This document shows positions 26,841-35,348 of a stretch of DNA of 64,000 bases, piece after piece. The first letter of the stretch is position 1; each line of letters begins with the position of its first letter. A model generated the notes under the pieces. It did not search any database, was not told where the DNA came from, and was given only the letters and a program-made list of their open reading frames with translations. This DNA comes from Phaeovibrio sulfidiphilus (lineage in GTDB: Bacteria > Pseudomonadota > Alphaproteobacteria > Rhodospirillales > Rhodospirillaceae): positions 372,001-436,000 of the forward strand of contig NZ_JACZHT010000002.1 of NCBI RefSeq assembly GCF_014861485.1, given 5' to 3'. The position numbers and the translations under genes are program-made.

Positions 26841-29800
26841 ATGCCGGGAGAACACATCATGTCCGCAAACGGGCAGGGCGGGGGACGCAGCCGCATCGCG
26901 CGCGTGCGCCCAGTGGTCCTGCGCGGTCTTGCCGGTGTCCTGGGCGCGGTTCTTGTGTGCGTGCTGGCGGGCGGTTTCTGGCTTTCGGAAACCCGCTCGG
27001 GCAGGGAGTGGCTGAGGCAGACCCTGGAGCAGGCGGTTGACGACCCCGCGGGCCTGCGGTTGCGGATCGGCGCTGTCGAGGGCTCCCTTCTGTCCGACCT
27101 TGTGGTGCGGGACGTGACCCTTGAGGATCCGCACGGCGTCTGGCTGTCCCTCGGGCGTGCGCGGTTGTCCTGGACGCCGCTTGCTCTTCTGCTGGGCCGC
27201 CTGTCGGTGGACGCGCTGGAGGCCGACACGCTTCACGTGACCCGCCTGCCCGAGCTTCCGGGGGCTCCCCCGGACCCGAAGGAGGACAGCGGCACCGGGA
27301 TCGGGGTCAGTCCGTCGATTCTTGGGCGGGTCAGCATCCGGAGCCTGAAGGTTGGCCCGGTTTTTCTTGGTGCGCCCGTTCTGGGGCACGATCTTTCCCT
27401 GTCCCTTGAGGGGCAGACCGAGGGGCAGGGCCGGAGCCTGCGCACCAGCGTGCGCCTGGAGGCCGGGCCCGATGGGGCGGGCGCAGGGCTGAGGGCGGAC
27501 ATCACCTCCCTGTTTCAGGCCGATCCCGCGAACCTGGATCTCACCGTGTCCCTGAGCGAGCCCGCGGGCGGTGTTCTGGGCGGTCTTGCAGGCTTTCCGG
27601 ACCACGCGGGGTTCTCTTTTCAGATGAGCGGGCATGGCCCCCTGTCCGGCTGGGATGCGACCATCGGCTTCCGGATCGAGGACGTCCTGGATGTGGGCGG
27701 CACCTTGGCCCTGGCCCTGGGAGACCGGGAGCAAACCGGGGCCCTGAGCCTGTCCGCCGCGCCCCTGACCCGGGCGCCCGCGGTGTTCGGCGCCCTTCTG
27801 GGGACCAGCGCCCGCCTGGACGTGGAGGCGGCCCGGGGGCAGGGGAACGTCGTTCGGCTCTCGAAGCTGACTGTGGCCTCCGCCAGTCTGGACCTGGAGG
27901 CCGGGGGGCAGGTGGACCTGTCCGGCTCCGCTCCGACCTTCGATCTGGAGACCCGGGCAGCCCTGAAGGGGCCCTCGCTGGTGTCCCTGTTTCTGGATGA
28001 TTTTGGGCTCACACAGGCGGACCTGACGGCGCGCCTCTCGGGAACCGTGGCGAAAGCGACGGCGGATGTGCACCTGAGTGCGACGGATGCGGTTCTTGGC
28101 GACATTATCGGCGCCCACCATCTGGATCTGAAGGCCACACTCCGGCCCCGGACCGGGCTTCTGGCCCTGGGGAAGGCCGCGGTGGACCTGTCCCTGGAGG
28201 CCGACGCCGACGGGTTCGCCCTTCCCGTGGCCGGATCCCTCGTGGAGGCGGCCCTGGGGGGCACGCCCCGGCTCCGCGCTGCCGGGGGGCTGGAGGTCGC
28301 GCCGGACCTGAGCCGCCTGGTCTGGCATGGGGTGTCTCTGGCCCTGAACGGTAAGGATGTGTCCCTGGAGGGCCAGGGGGACTTTGATATTCTGGATCTG
28401 CGGCTGGCACCCTTCCGGGCGACCCTGGAGGTGCCCCAGGTCGGCACCCTGGCGCCCGGACTGGACGGACCCGCCCGGCTGGAGGCCCGAACGGACGGGT
28501 TCACCGCCTGGCCCCTGAGCGGAGACCTGGCGCTCGAGGCCCGGGGTGATCTGGCCCGGGGCTCCCCGGACAACGGGGAAACCGGGGCCGCAAGCGAAAA
28601 CGCGGCGGAGGGGCCCGCACCATCCCGGGGCACAGAGGCCGCTGGGGGCGCGGGGGCACCCGACACCCTTAAGACAGCGCAGGCCCCGGGTACACCGGCT
28701 GTTTCACCGGACGCACCGCAGGGACAGAAGGCCCAGACAGCAACGGCCCCCCTGGATCCGCCCCTGTGGCGGCTGTTCGGGGCCTCTCCGACGGGTCGGC
28801 TCCGGGTCGTGTTCTCCACCGAGCCCGGGCATGACACCCTGCGCATCGAGGATCTGGAGCTGAATGGTGCCGGAGCCCGCGCGGCCGGGCACATGGCCCT
28901 GGGCGGCGATGCCGGGCGCCTGGAGGCGGTTCTCCAGGCCTCGGTGGACGATCCGGGCAGTTTCGGCGTCGGGTTCCGGGGGGATCCGGTCACCCTGGAC
29001 CTGACCGCCACCGGGCCCCTGTCCGATCCCGCCCTTGACCTGGCCGTGAATGCAAACCGCCTTGAGGGCCCGGGCCTGACCCTGGAGGGCCTGTCCATCA
29101 GCGGCCGGGTGCAGCGCCACGAGGGCGGTCCCTCCGGTCTTCTGGAGGCGGGCGGAACCATAGACGGCCGCCCCCTTCAGGTTCATATCCCCTTCGAGGT
29201 TACGCAGGAGTTCGGGCGCCTTGCCGTGTCCGAGGGCGTGCTCCGCTATGCGAACGCTGTCGCCCGCCTGGGGGCGGACGTGGATCTGGGATCTCTCCCG
29301 GCGTCCAAAGCCACGCTGCGGGCCGAGGTGCCGGATCTCTCCGTCCTGTCCGCCTTCGGTGCGCCCGCCGATCTGCGCGGGCATGTGAGCCTGAATGCAG
29401 CCCTTGTTCCCGCCCGGGGGAAGACGGCGGCGGCCCTGGATGCGTCCCTGTCCGGTGGCGGGCTGGCGCTGGGAGACCTGAAGCCCGGGGATCTGGGCGG
29501 CCGGGCCACGCTGCGCGACCCCTTTGGCGCGGCCCGTCTTGACGCGACGCTGTCCCTTGGGGCCGGTCAGGCCGGGATTGCCCGTTGGAGCCGTGTCGCC
29601 CTTTCGGCCACCGGTCCCCTGGACGCCCTGAAAACCGGGCTCGAGATCGACGGGGCCCTTGCGGCCGGGGCGACGGGGGAACTGCCCCTGAGCGTTCGCG
29701 TGGGCGCGGGGCTGACCCCGGGCGGGGAGGACCGGAGGATTGTTGTGTCTCCGGTGCGTGTGCAGGTGGGGCCGCACCGGCTTGAACAGACCTCGAACGC

Positions 29801-31595
29801 CACACTCCATCTCCTGCCCGGTGGCGGGCTGCGCCTTGAAAACCTGAACCTGGCTCTGGACACGGGCCGGATTGAGGGCTCGGGCTCGTTTGGCGCGGGC
29901 GCGGGCGCGGGCGCGGCCAAGCCTTTGACCGTTCGCCTGTCGGCCATTCCCCTGACCCTGGTGGAGACGTTTGCTCCCGGTCTCGGGATCGGGGGGCGTC
30001 TGGAGGGCACGGCGTCTGTGAGCGGAACGGCGGATCACCCGGTGGTGCGGGTGGCTCTGGTTGTTCCCGAGCTTCGCTCGACCGCATCCGCGTCCCGGGC
30101 CCTGGGCGCCCGCCTTGAGGGAACCCTGGACCGGGCGCTGGACGCCCGTCTGACCCTGGAGGGGAGCGCCCGGCCTCTGGTGGCCACCGTTCGGGTTGGG
30201 GGCGGTGGCGACGGGGCCACGCTGTCGGGCGCCTCCCGGCTCACGGCCCGCATCCAGGGCGGTGTTGAGCTTGCGGATCTCCTGGCATTCACCCCGCTGA
30301 TCGAGCACCGTGCCTCCGGCGTTCTCGATCTCGATGTGCAGGCCGGGGGAACCCTGGGTGCGCCGTCCATTCAGGGGACCGCTTCCCTTCGCAAGGCCCG
30401 CTATGAAAATCTGCTGACTGGCACCCTTCTCACCGATGTGGATCTGGATGTGGGCACGGACCGTGCACGCAATGTGAGCGTTTCCCTGCGCGCTGGCGAC
30501 GGTGACAGCGGAACGGTGCGCGTGGACGGCACCCTGGCTCTGGCCGATCTCGCCCGTCCCCGCGGGTCCGTGGATCTTCTCGCCCGGAACGCCGCGCTGG
30601 TCCGGCGCGACGACGTGGAGGCCGGGGCGAATGCGGACATTCATGTGGAGCTGCACCGGGGCGGCGGAGCGGTCACCGGGACCGTGACCACGACCCGGGT
30701 TCTGGTGCGGCTGATGAACACGCTGGGGGGCTCCATCCCAGATCTGCCTGTGGTGGAGAAAGGCGCAGGGACGCCGCCCGCAAACGCATCGGCATCAGGC
30801 GCGGGCCGGGTGCAAAAAACAGGCACGGGCGCGACCCGGAAGGCGGGGGCAGAGGTCCCGGCGGAGGCGGTTGCGCAGGAGACGCCCCTGACCCTCGATG
30901 TGCATGTGGTCCTGCCCGGGCACGTCAAGGTCACCGGACAGGGTATTGATACGGAATGGAAAGGCGACCTCAAGGTAGGCGGGACCGCTTCGGCTCCCTC
31001 CATCGTCGGATCCATCGCGAACGTCCGGGGACAGATCGAGCTGGTGGGCCGGGTCTTCTCGCTGAAAAACAGCGTGGTCCGTTTTGATGGCGGCAAAACC
31101 ATTGATCCGGCCCTCGATATCCGGGCAAGCAACAAGGCGGGCAAGATCGACGCCACGGTTCGGGTGACGGGAACCGCCACCTCGCCCTCGATTGCGTTCG
31201 AGGCCGATCCGCCCCTGCCCCAGGACGAGGTGGTGGCGCACGTTCTGTTCGGGAAAAGCTCTGGCGAACTGTCCGCCATGGAGGCGATCCAGCTGGCCCG
31301 GGCCCTGGCCCAGCTGAAGGACTTCGGCAGCGGAGGCACGGACATCATGGGCCGGATCCGGGATGCCTTCGGCCTGGATGTGCTGCGTTTTGGCGAGAGT
31401 GCGGATGGCTCCAGTACCCTGGAGGCCGGCGCCTATCTGCGCGAGAACGTCTATGTCGGCGTGGTGCAGGGCATGGAGCCCGGCGAAAGTGCGGTCCACG
31501 TCGAGGTGGAGCTGACTCCCGAAATCAGTGTGGAGAGCCAGGTGGGAGCGTCGGGCACCGGTGCGGCGGGCCTCCTGTGGAAATGGGACTACTGA
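26841..31595 (+). CDS. tamB: TamB, inner-membrane-anchored envelope bridge protein
   Basis: The product is 1584 residues. It has one N-terminal membrane helix (about residues 27-50), then more than 1,200 residues of amphipathic beta-strand repeats as expected for the lipid-conducting groove. The C-terminal DUF490 domain contains 'VVAHVLFGKSSGELSAMEAI' and ends 'LLWKWDY'. Two low-complexity insertions rich in Ala, Gly, Pro and Thr interrupt the beta region at about residues 565-640 and 1310-1345. An ATG at 26859 with GGGAGA eight bases upstream is an equally good start. It works with TamA, encoded just upstream. Confidence 0.92.
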   Translation: MPGEHIMSANGQGGGRSRIARVRPVVLRGLAGVLGAVLVCVLAGGFWLSETRSGREWLRQTLEQAVDDPAGLRLRIGAVEGSLLSDLVVRDVTLEDPHGVWLSLGRARLSWTPLALLLGRLSVDALEADTLHVTRLPELPGAPPDPKEDSGTGIGVSPSILGRVSIRSLKVGPVFLGAPVLGHDLSLSLEGQTEGQGRSLRTSVRLEAGPDGAGAGLRADITSLFQADPANLDLTVSLSEPAGGVLGGLAGFPDHAGFSFQMSGHGPLSGWDATIGFRIEDVLDVGGTLALALGDREQTGALSLSAAPLTRAPAVFGALLGTSARLDVEAARGQGNVVRLSKLTVASASLDLEAGGQVDLSGSAPTFDLETRAALKGPSLVSLFLDDFGLTQADLTARLSGTVAKATADVHLSATDAVLGDIIGAHHLDLKATLRPRTGLLALGKAAVDLSLEADADGFALPVAGSLVEAALGGTPRLRAAGGLEVAPDLSRLVWHGVSLALNGKDVSLEGQGDFDILDLRLAPFRATLEVPQVGTLAPGLDGPARLEARTDGFTAWPLSGDLALEARGDLARGSPDNGETGAASENAAEGPAPSRGTEAAGGAGAPDTLKTAQAPGTPAVSPDAPQGQKAQTATAPLDPPLWRLFGASPTGRLRVVFSTEPGHDTLRIEDLELNGAGARAAGHMALGGDAGRLEAVLQASVDDPGSFGVGFRGDPVTLDLTATGPLSDPALDLAVNANRLEGPGLTLEGLSISGRVQRHEGGPSGLLEAGGTIDGRPLQVHIPFEVTQEFGRLAVSEGVLRYANAVARLGADVDLGSLPASKATLRAEVPDLSVLSAFGAPADLRGHVSLNAALVPARGKTAAALDASLSGGGLALGDLKPGDLGGRATLRDPFGAARLDATLSLGAGQAGIARWSRVALSATGPLDALKTGLEIDGALAAGATGELPLSVRVGAGLTPGGEDRRIVVSPVRVQVGPHRLEQTSNATLHLLPGGGLRLENLNLALDTGRIEGSGSFGAGAGAGAAKPLTVRLSAIPLTLVETFAPGLGIGGRLEGTASVSGTADHPVVRVALVVPELRSTASASRALGARLEGTLDRALDARLTLEGSARPLVATVRVGGGGDGATLSGASRLTARIQGGVELADLLAFTPLIEHRASGVLDLDVQAGGTLGAPSIQGTASLRKARYENLLTGTLLTDVDLDVGTDRARNVSVSLRAGDGDSGTVRVDGTLALADLARPRGSVDLLARNAALVRRDDVEAGANADIHVELHRGGGAVTGTVTTTRVLVRLMNTLGGSIPDLPVVEKGAGTPPANASASGAGRVQKTGTGATRKAGAEVPAEAVAQETPLTLDVHVVLPGHVKVTGQGIDTEWKGDLKVGGTASAPSIVGSIANVRGQIELVGRVFSLKNSVVRFDGGKTIDPALDIRASNKAGKIDATVRVTGTATSPSIAFEADPPLPQDEVVAHVLFGKSSGELSAMEAIQLARALAQLKDFGSGGTDIMGRIRDAFGLDVLRFGESADGSSTLEAGAYLRENVYVGVVQGMEPGESAVHVEVELTPEISVESQVGASGTGAAGLLWKWDY

Positions 31596-31710
31596 GCCGG
31601 GGAGACCCTCGGTTCCGCCGGGCCGCGGGCGCGCCGGCCGGGACGGGGGGGGCGTCTGGCCGGGAGCTGCCGCGCAGGACGCGGTCCCACCGGGACGTGC
31701 CGGGGCGGGG

Positions 31711-31807
31711 GGCGTGCGTGTGGCCGGGAACGGCCTCCGAGGGGGCGTCTTCCCACAAATGGCCCGTCGGGGCAGGGTGGGGGGCTTGCGTGTGGCCGGG
31801 AACGGCC
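31711..31807. repeat. Spaced 25-bp direct repeat with internal hairpin, downstream of tamB
   Basis: Two copies (31711-31735 and 31783-31807) differ at one base. Each ends in GGCCGGGAACGGCC, which folds as GGCCG-GGAA-CGGCC. They occupy the 346-base gap between tamB and tRNA-Gln; no gene is visible there. Confidence 0.75.
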
Positions 31808-31941
31808 GCCGGGTTTATTCTCCGGAGGGCGGCCGGCTGGAGGCACCGGAGCGGCGGCGCAAATGGGATGCGGGGGCACCCGGGGTCGCAAGTCCGCGCT
31901 TGCATCTTCCGACCCTATCCCCTATGTTCCGCTGCGTTTGG

Positions 31942-32016
31942 TGGGGCGTAGCCAAGCGGTAAGGCAGCGGTTTTTGGTACCGCCATTCCCAGGTTCGAAT
32001 CCTGGCGCCCCAGCCA
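31942..32016 (+). tRNA. tRNA-Gln (anticodon TTG)
   Basis: The acceptor stem TGGGGCG/CGCCCCA, a D-arm, the anticodon stem GCGGT/ACCGC with loop TTTTGGT (anticodon TTG at 31974-31976), a T-arm with GGTTCGAATCC, and an encoded CCA end are all present. It decodes CAA/CAG. Confidence 0.97.
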
Positions 32017-32498
32017 GTTCCAGTTTCCCAAAAATTCAATGAACAGAACGCTGTGAGGTCCGCCCGGTTGTCCCGGTTGAGGGCCGCTGGCGGGCTGGCG
32101 CGCGCGTTCCGGCTCCCCTGCGTTGCCCATCACGCCGGCCGCCCGGAGCCGGTCTGCCGGACGTTCCGCAGGGGCTGCCGAATCCCGGATCTGGCACCGG
32201 TCAGCGAATGCCGGGCCCCGGGCAGTGGCACCGGTTTGCGGGCGTGGGGGATCGCCTCGCAAGATGGGTGGGGATCTGAGGTGTCCGGGCCGGTAGTGGG
32301 GTGCGCCCGGTCCGGCGTCCGGCTGCGCGAATTGGGAGTTTACCCCGGCGCGGGAGGCGCATGGTGAGGCTCCCGACCGGGGGCGATCCGGTCTGCCAGC
32401 GAAAATGCGCAGCCCAATGGCTACCGGATCGCAAGAGGCGCGGTTTCTGTGGGCTGTTCAGGAGCGTGAGTGGTCCCGGTCTGGCGGCGGGAAAGAGT
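32017..32498. other. Intergenic region tRNA-Gln / L,D-transpeptidase
   Basis: About 480 bases of GC-rich sequence lie between the tRNA and the hairpin past the transpeptidase gene. I found no supported ORF, promoter or RNA. Confidence 0.4.
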
Positions 32499-32528
32499 GC
32501 GCCGCCCGGGCGGGTCTCCGGGCGGCGC
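32499..32528 (-). terminator. Hairpin downstream of the L,D-transpeptidase gene
   Basis: A perfect 11-bp inverted repeat, GCGCCGCCCGG / CCGGGCGGCGC, with an eight-base loop, 28 bases past the stop. The T tract on the minus strand is weak (CTCTTTCC); the A run on the plus side lies between it and the gene. It is probably a terminator or 3'-end stabiliser. Confidence 0.55.
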
Positions 32529-32555
32529 GTTCGGGAAAAAAGGTGTAGGGGCTGT

Positions 32556-34406
32556 CTACGGCCTTTCCTCCCTGAGGGACAGGAGAGCAAACAGGGGCTC
32601 TCCAAGAGCGGTCCGGGCTTCCGTGACGGGGCCGGCGGCCTCTTTCCACGGAGTGGAGAAGTCGTGGGCGTTCTCGTCCATGCGGCTCATCAGCCCGGTG
32701 TCCTGATTGTAGATGTCGCGGAAGAACCGGACGTCCCCGTGGGCCTCGGCCCAGGCGGTGATGTAGACCAGGTGGATCGGCACCGGCGTGGCCAGGTCCA
32801 CGCGCCGGGGCGAGGAGCCGAGAAAGCTCTCGAACGTGCGGCTTGAGTAGGCGGTGTTGTGGGCCAGCAGGTAGTCCGCCAGGGCTTTCGGTTCGGAGAC
32901 CCGGATACAGCCGTGGGAGACCGCGCGGTTGTCCCTTTGGAACACGCCCGGCGCGTTGGTGTCGTGGAGATAGACCGAATACCGGTTCGGGAACATGAAC
33001 TTGACCGAGCCGAGAGCGTTGCCCGGTCCGGGGTTCTGGCGGATCCGGTAGTTGCGGGCCACATCGGCGGCATCGCTCCAGTCAACCTCGTCCGGGGACA
33101 CCCGGTCGCCCGAGGCGTTTGTCACGGTGTAGCCGCGCTTGGCCATGTAGTCGGGATCGTTGCGCTGCTTGGGAACGGTCTCCGCCCGTGCGATGGAGGG
33201 CGGCACGTTCCAGTACGGGTTGAACTCCATGTAGCGCAGGGTGTCGCTGAAGAGCGGCGTCGCGTGGCGCCCGGGAGAGCCCACCGCCACCTTCATGCGC
33301 AGGGCCGTGGTGTTCCCGTCCTCGAGAAAGAGCTCGAACTGGGGGATGTTCACAAGAATGTGGACCGGCCCGAGCTGCCGCGGAAGAAGGCGCCAGCGCT
33401 CCAGCGCGGTCTCTACCCGAGCGATCTTCTGCCCCAGGCCCCGGTTCAGGCTGGCAACGGTCTGGGGGCCCAGGATGCCGTCCGTGCCCAGGCCCTCGGC
33501 ACTTTGGAACGTCCGCACCGCGTCCGCCAGGGCCTCGTCATAGAGCGCCGTGTCAGACCCTTCGGTTGCCGCCAGGCCGGGGTGGGTGGCGGTGGCGGGC
33601 TGGGCAAGAAGACGGGCCCGGACAAGCGGGATGCGGGGATCACGGTCTCCGGCCCGAAGGGCAGGGCCGTCGGGGATCAGGGCCAGGCCGGATGCGGGAT
33701 CCGACACGCTGCGGTAACGGGCAAGGGCGTCGGCGAGCGCGTTGTACTGGGTGCTCACGGGCGCAAGGGAGGTCAGCCAGCTCCGCAGGTCATCCGCGGT
33801 GGCGAGACCCGCGAGGAGATCCTCCACGCGAAGGTGTTCCTCGGATTTCAGAAGCGCGACCTTCTGGTCCCAGGGAAGGTTGCGGCGGCTCTGGCCCAGC
33901 AGGCGGTCCAGAGAGAACATGAGAGCCGCGCGGGTCAGAAGGGCCTCGGCCTTGCGGAGGCTTTCCGGCGTGCGCGTTGCCAGGGCGGCCTCGATCACGG
34001 GCAGCCCATAGATGCGCGGGTCAAGCCCCTCGTTCGGGGCCGCCTGCAGCGCGGACATCAGGTCGCCGGCCCGCTGAAGGGCGCCGCTGTCGGTTGTCCA
34101 GACCGGCCAGGTGTCCGAGCGGCCAAAGGCGCCAACCAGAAAGCGCCCCAAGGCGTCGGATCCGAAGAGTGCGGGCTCCGGGGCGTTCACGGCCTCGGCA
34201 AGGCTGCGGGGACGCGCAGAGGATACATCCGCAAGTCTGTTCCCGCTGACGGCTTCCGGAGCGCCCGCAATCCCGAGAACAAGCGCAAGGACGCCGATAC
34301 CGGTGGCGGTCTCAACGACAAACGAACGGATGGGATGACGCTCGGCGCGAGCCGGAGACGAGTCGTCAACGGAACGGGGGGGGGAATCCGGGGGAAGTGA
34401 GGCCAT
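32556..34406 (-). CDS. L,D-transpeptidase of the YcbB/LdtD type
   Basis: This periplasmic enzyme forms 3-3 cross-links in peptidoglycan. The product is 616 residues: a membrane anchor or uncleaved signal (about residues 30-50), the scaffold region ('DPRIYGLPVIEAALATRTPE'), a peptidoglycan-binding domain ('FQSAEGLGTDGILGPQTVAS') and the YkuD catalytic domain with 'AVSHGCIRVSEPKALADYLL', containing the catalytic cysteine. The domain order matches E. coli YcbB. GAGGAGG lies seven bases before the ATG. Activity against beta-lactam-modified walls is known for the family but untested here. Confidence 0.93.
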   Translation of the reverse strand: MASLPPDSPPRSVDDSSPARAERHPIRSFVVETATGIGVLALVLGIAGAPEAVSGNRLADVSSARPRSLAEAVNAPEPALFGSDALGRFLVGAFGRSDTWPVWTTDSGALQRAGDLMSALQAAPNEGLDPRIYGLPVIEAALATRTPESLRKAEALLTRAALMFSLDRLLGQSRRNLPWDQKVALLKSEEHLRVEDLLAGLATADDLRSWLTSLAPVSTQYNALADALARYRSVSDPASGLALIPDGPALRAGDRDPRIPLVRARLLAQPATATHPGLAATEGSDTALYDEALADAVRTFQSAEGLGTDGILGPQTVASLNRGLGQKIARVETALERWRLLPRQLGPVHILVNIPQFELFLEDGNTTALRMKVAVGSPGRHATPLFSDTLRYMEFNPYWNVPPSIARAETVPKQRNDPDYMAKRGYTVTNASGDRVSPDEVDWSDAADVARNYRIRQNPGPGNALGSVKFMFPNRYSVYLHDTNAPGVFQRDNRAVSHGCIRVSEPKALADYLLAHNTAYSSRTFESFLGSSPRRVDLATPVPIHLVYITAWAEAHGDVRFFRDIYNQDTGLMSRMDENAHDFSTPWKEAAGPVTEARTALGEPLFALLSLREERP

Positions 34407-34665
34407 GAGGCACCTCCTCGGGGACAGCGCTCCTGCGCGGCGGGTGAAAGACCGGTCCGGGACGCCGCCCGGGAGTTCTCCTGCTAACGTCCGAAGTCTA
34501 GCACGCGGTGAATTATCTACGTAATGGAATCGGATATTCAGACCTCAGGTTATACTTTTTGCTCCATTATCACCGGAGGTGGCAAACAATTGGTTGTAGT
34601 GTTTTGGATCGAAACAATTCCGGGCTGTTTTTCGCGGCGCGACTCGAGAATCGTTATCCTTGATG

Positions 34666-34694
34666 TTGACAGTAATTATCATAATCACTACCTT
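34666..34694 (+). promoter_or_regulatory. Promoter region of feoABC with Fur-like site
   Basis: A TTGACA -35 (34666-34671) is followed by GTAATTATCATAATC. The reverse complement reads GATTATGATAATTAC, close to two and a half of the GATAAT hexamers of a Fur box. The -10 is poor (TACCTT at 34689). The site lies 180 bases upstream of feoA, in a locally AT-rich stretch; the rest of the 466-base gap shows nothing else. Confidence 0.55.
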
Positions 34695-34872
34695 TGTCTG
34701 ATACGCGGCCCGGGCCGCTCCTGAGAGGCAGTTCCCCACTGTCCGGGCTCCCGGTGACGAGGAGAGTGAACTGAAGCGGCTGTCCGAAGACCCCCGGTCA
34801 TGTGCCGGCCTTGCCGGCTTCCTGACCCGGACTGTCCCCGGACCCGTTTCCCGATTAAAAAGGATATGAGTC

Positions 34873-35190
34873 GTGCCTGAAGCTCTTTCAACTGCGCCGT
34901 CCTGCGGCTGCCCTGCCGCGGGAGCCATGACCGGATCCCTCGCGGATGCGGCCCCCGATATCCTCCTCAACGAGATGAACATTGGCGTGACCGTCCAGGT
35001 TACCGGAGTGCTGGGGGGGCGGAAAACCGCCCGCGAGCTCGGCGATCTTGGGATCCGGACCGGTCATCGCCTGAACATCCTGCGCCGGGTTCCCGGTGGC
35101 GGTCTTGCTGTTCGCTATTCCGCAATGACCGTGGCCATCGGCTCGGCCCTTGCGCGGCAGATTCTGGTGCGCCCTGTGTGCCCCCTGTAA
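34873..35190 (+). CDS. feoA: FeoA, ferrous iron transport accessory protein
   Basis: FeoA is a small cytoplasmic SH3-like protein that works with FeoB. The product is 105 residues from a GTG at 34873, with AAGGA nine bases upstream; the nearby ATG (34866) runs into a stop after four codons. The core 'VTGVLGGRKTARELGDLGIR' then 'TGHRLNILRRVPGGGLAVRY' and the ending 'ALARQILVRPVCPL' match the family. An N-terminal extension of about 30 residues carries a CGC motif. It is the first gene of feoABC. Confidence 0.93.
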   Translation: MPEALSTAPSCGCPAAGAMTGSLADAAPDILLNEMNIGVTVQVTGVLGGRKTARELGDLGIRTGHRLNILRRVPGGGLAVRYSAMTVAIGSALARQILVRPVCPL

Positions 35191-35348
35191 GCCGTCGCGT
35201 TTCACAGACCTTTGGTGGCTCGACCTTCCTCTCCTGGCACGGGTGTCCCGCAGGGGAGGGAGGTCGTCCCGTTAAGGTATTGTTTTAATTGCATTGCGGG
35301 CGACCTTGTTGTGTTTGGCCGCCTGCCCTGGTTGGAAAGTCCTCTTCC

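Noticed and set aside
24915-28328. 1137-codon minus-strand ORF across tamA and tamB
   Set aside because: Both sense genes carry clear Omp85 and DUF490 features; the antisense product is low-complexity.
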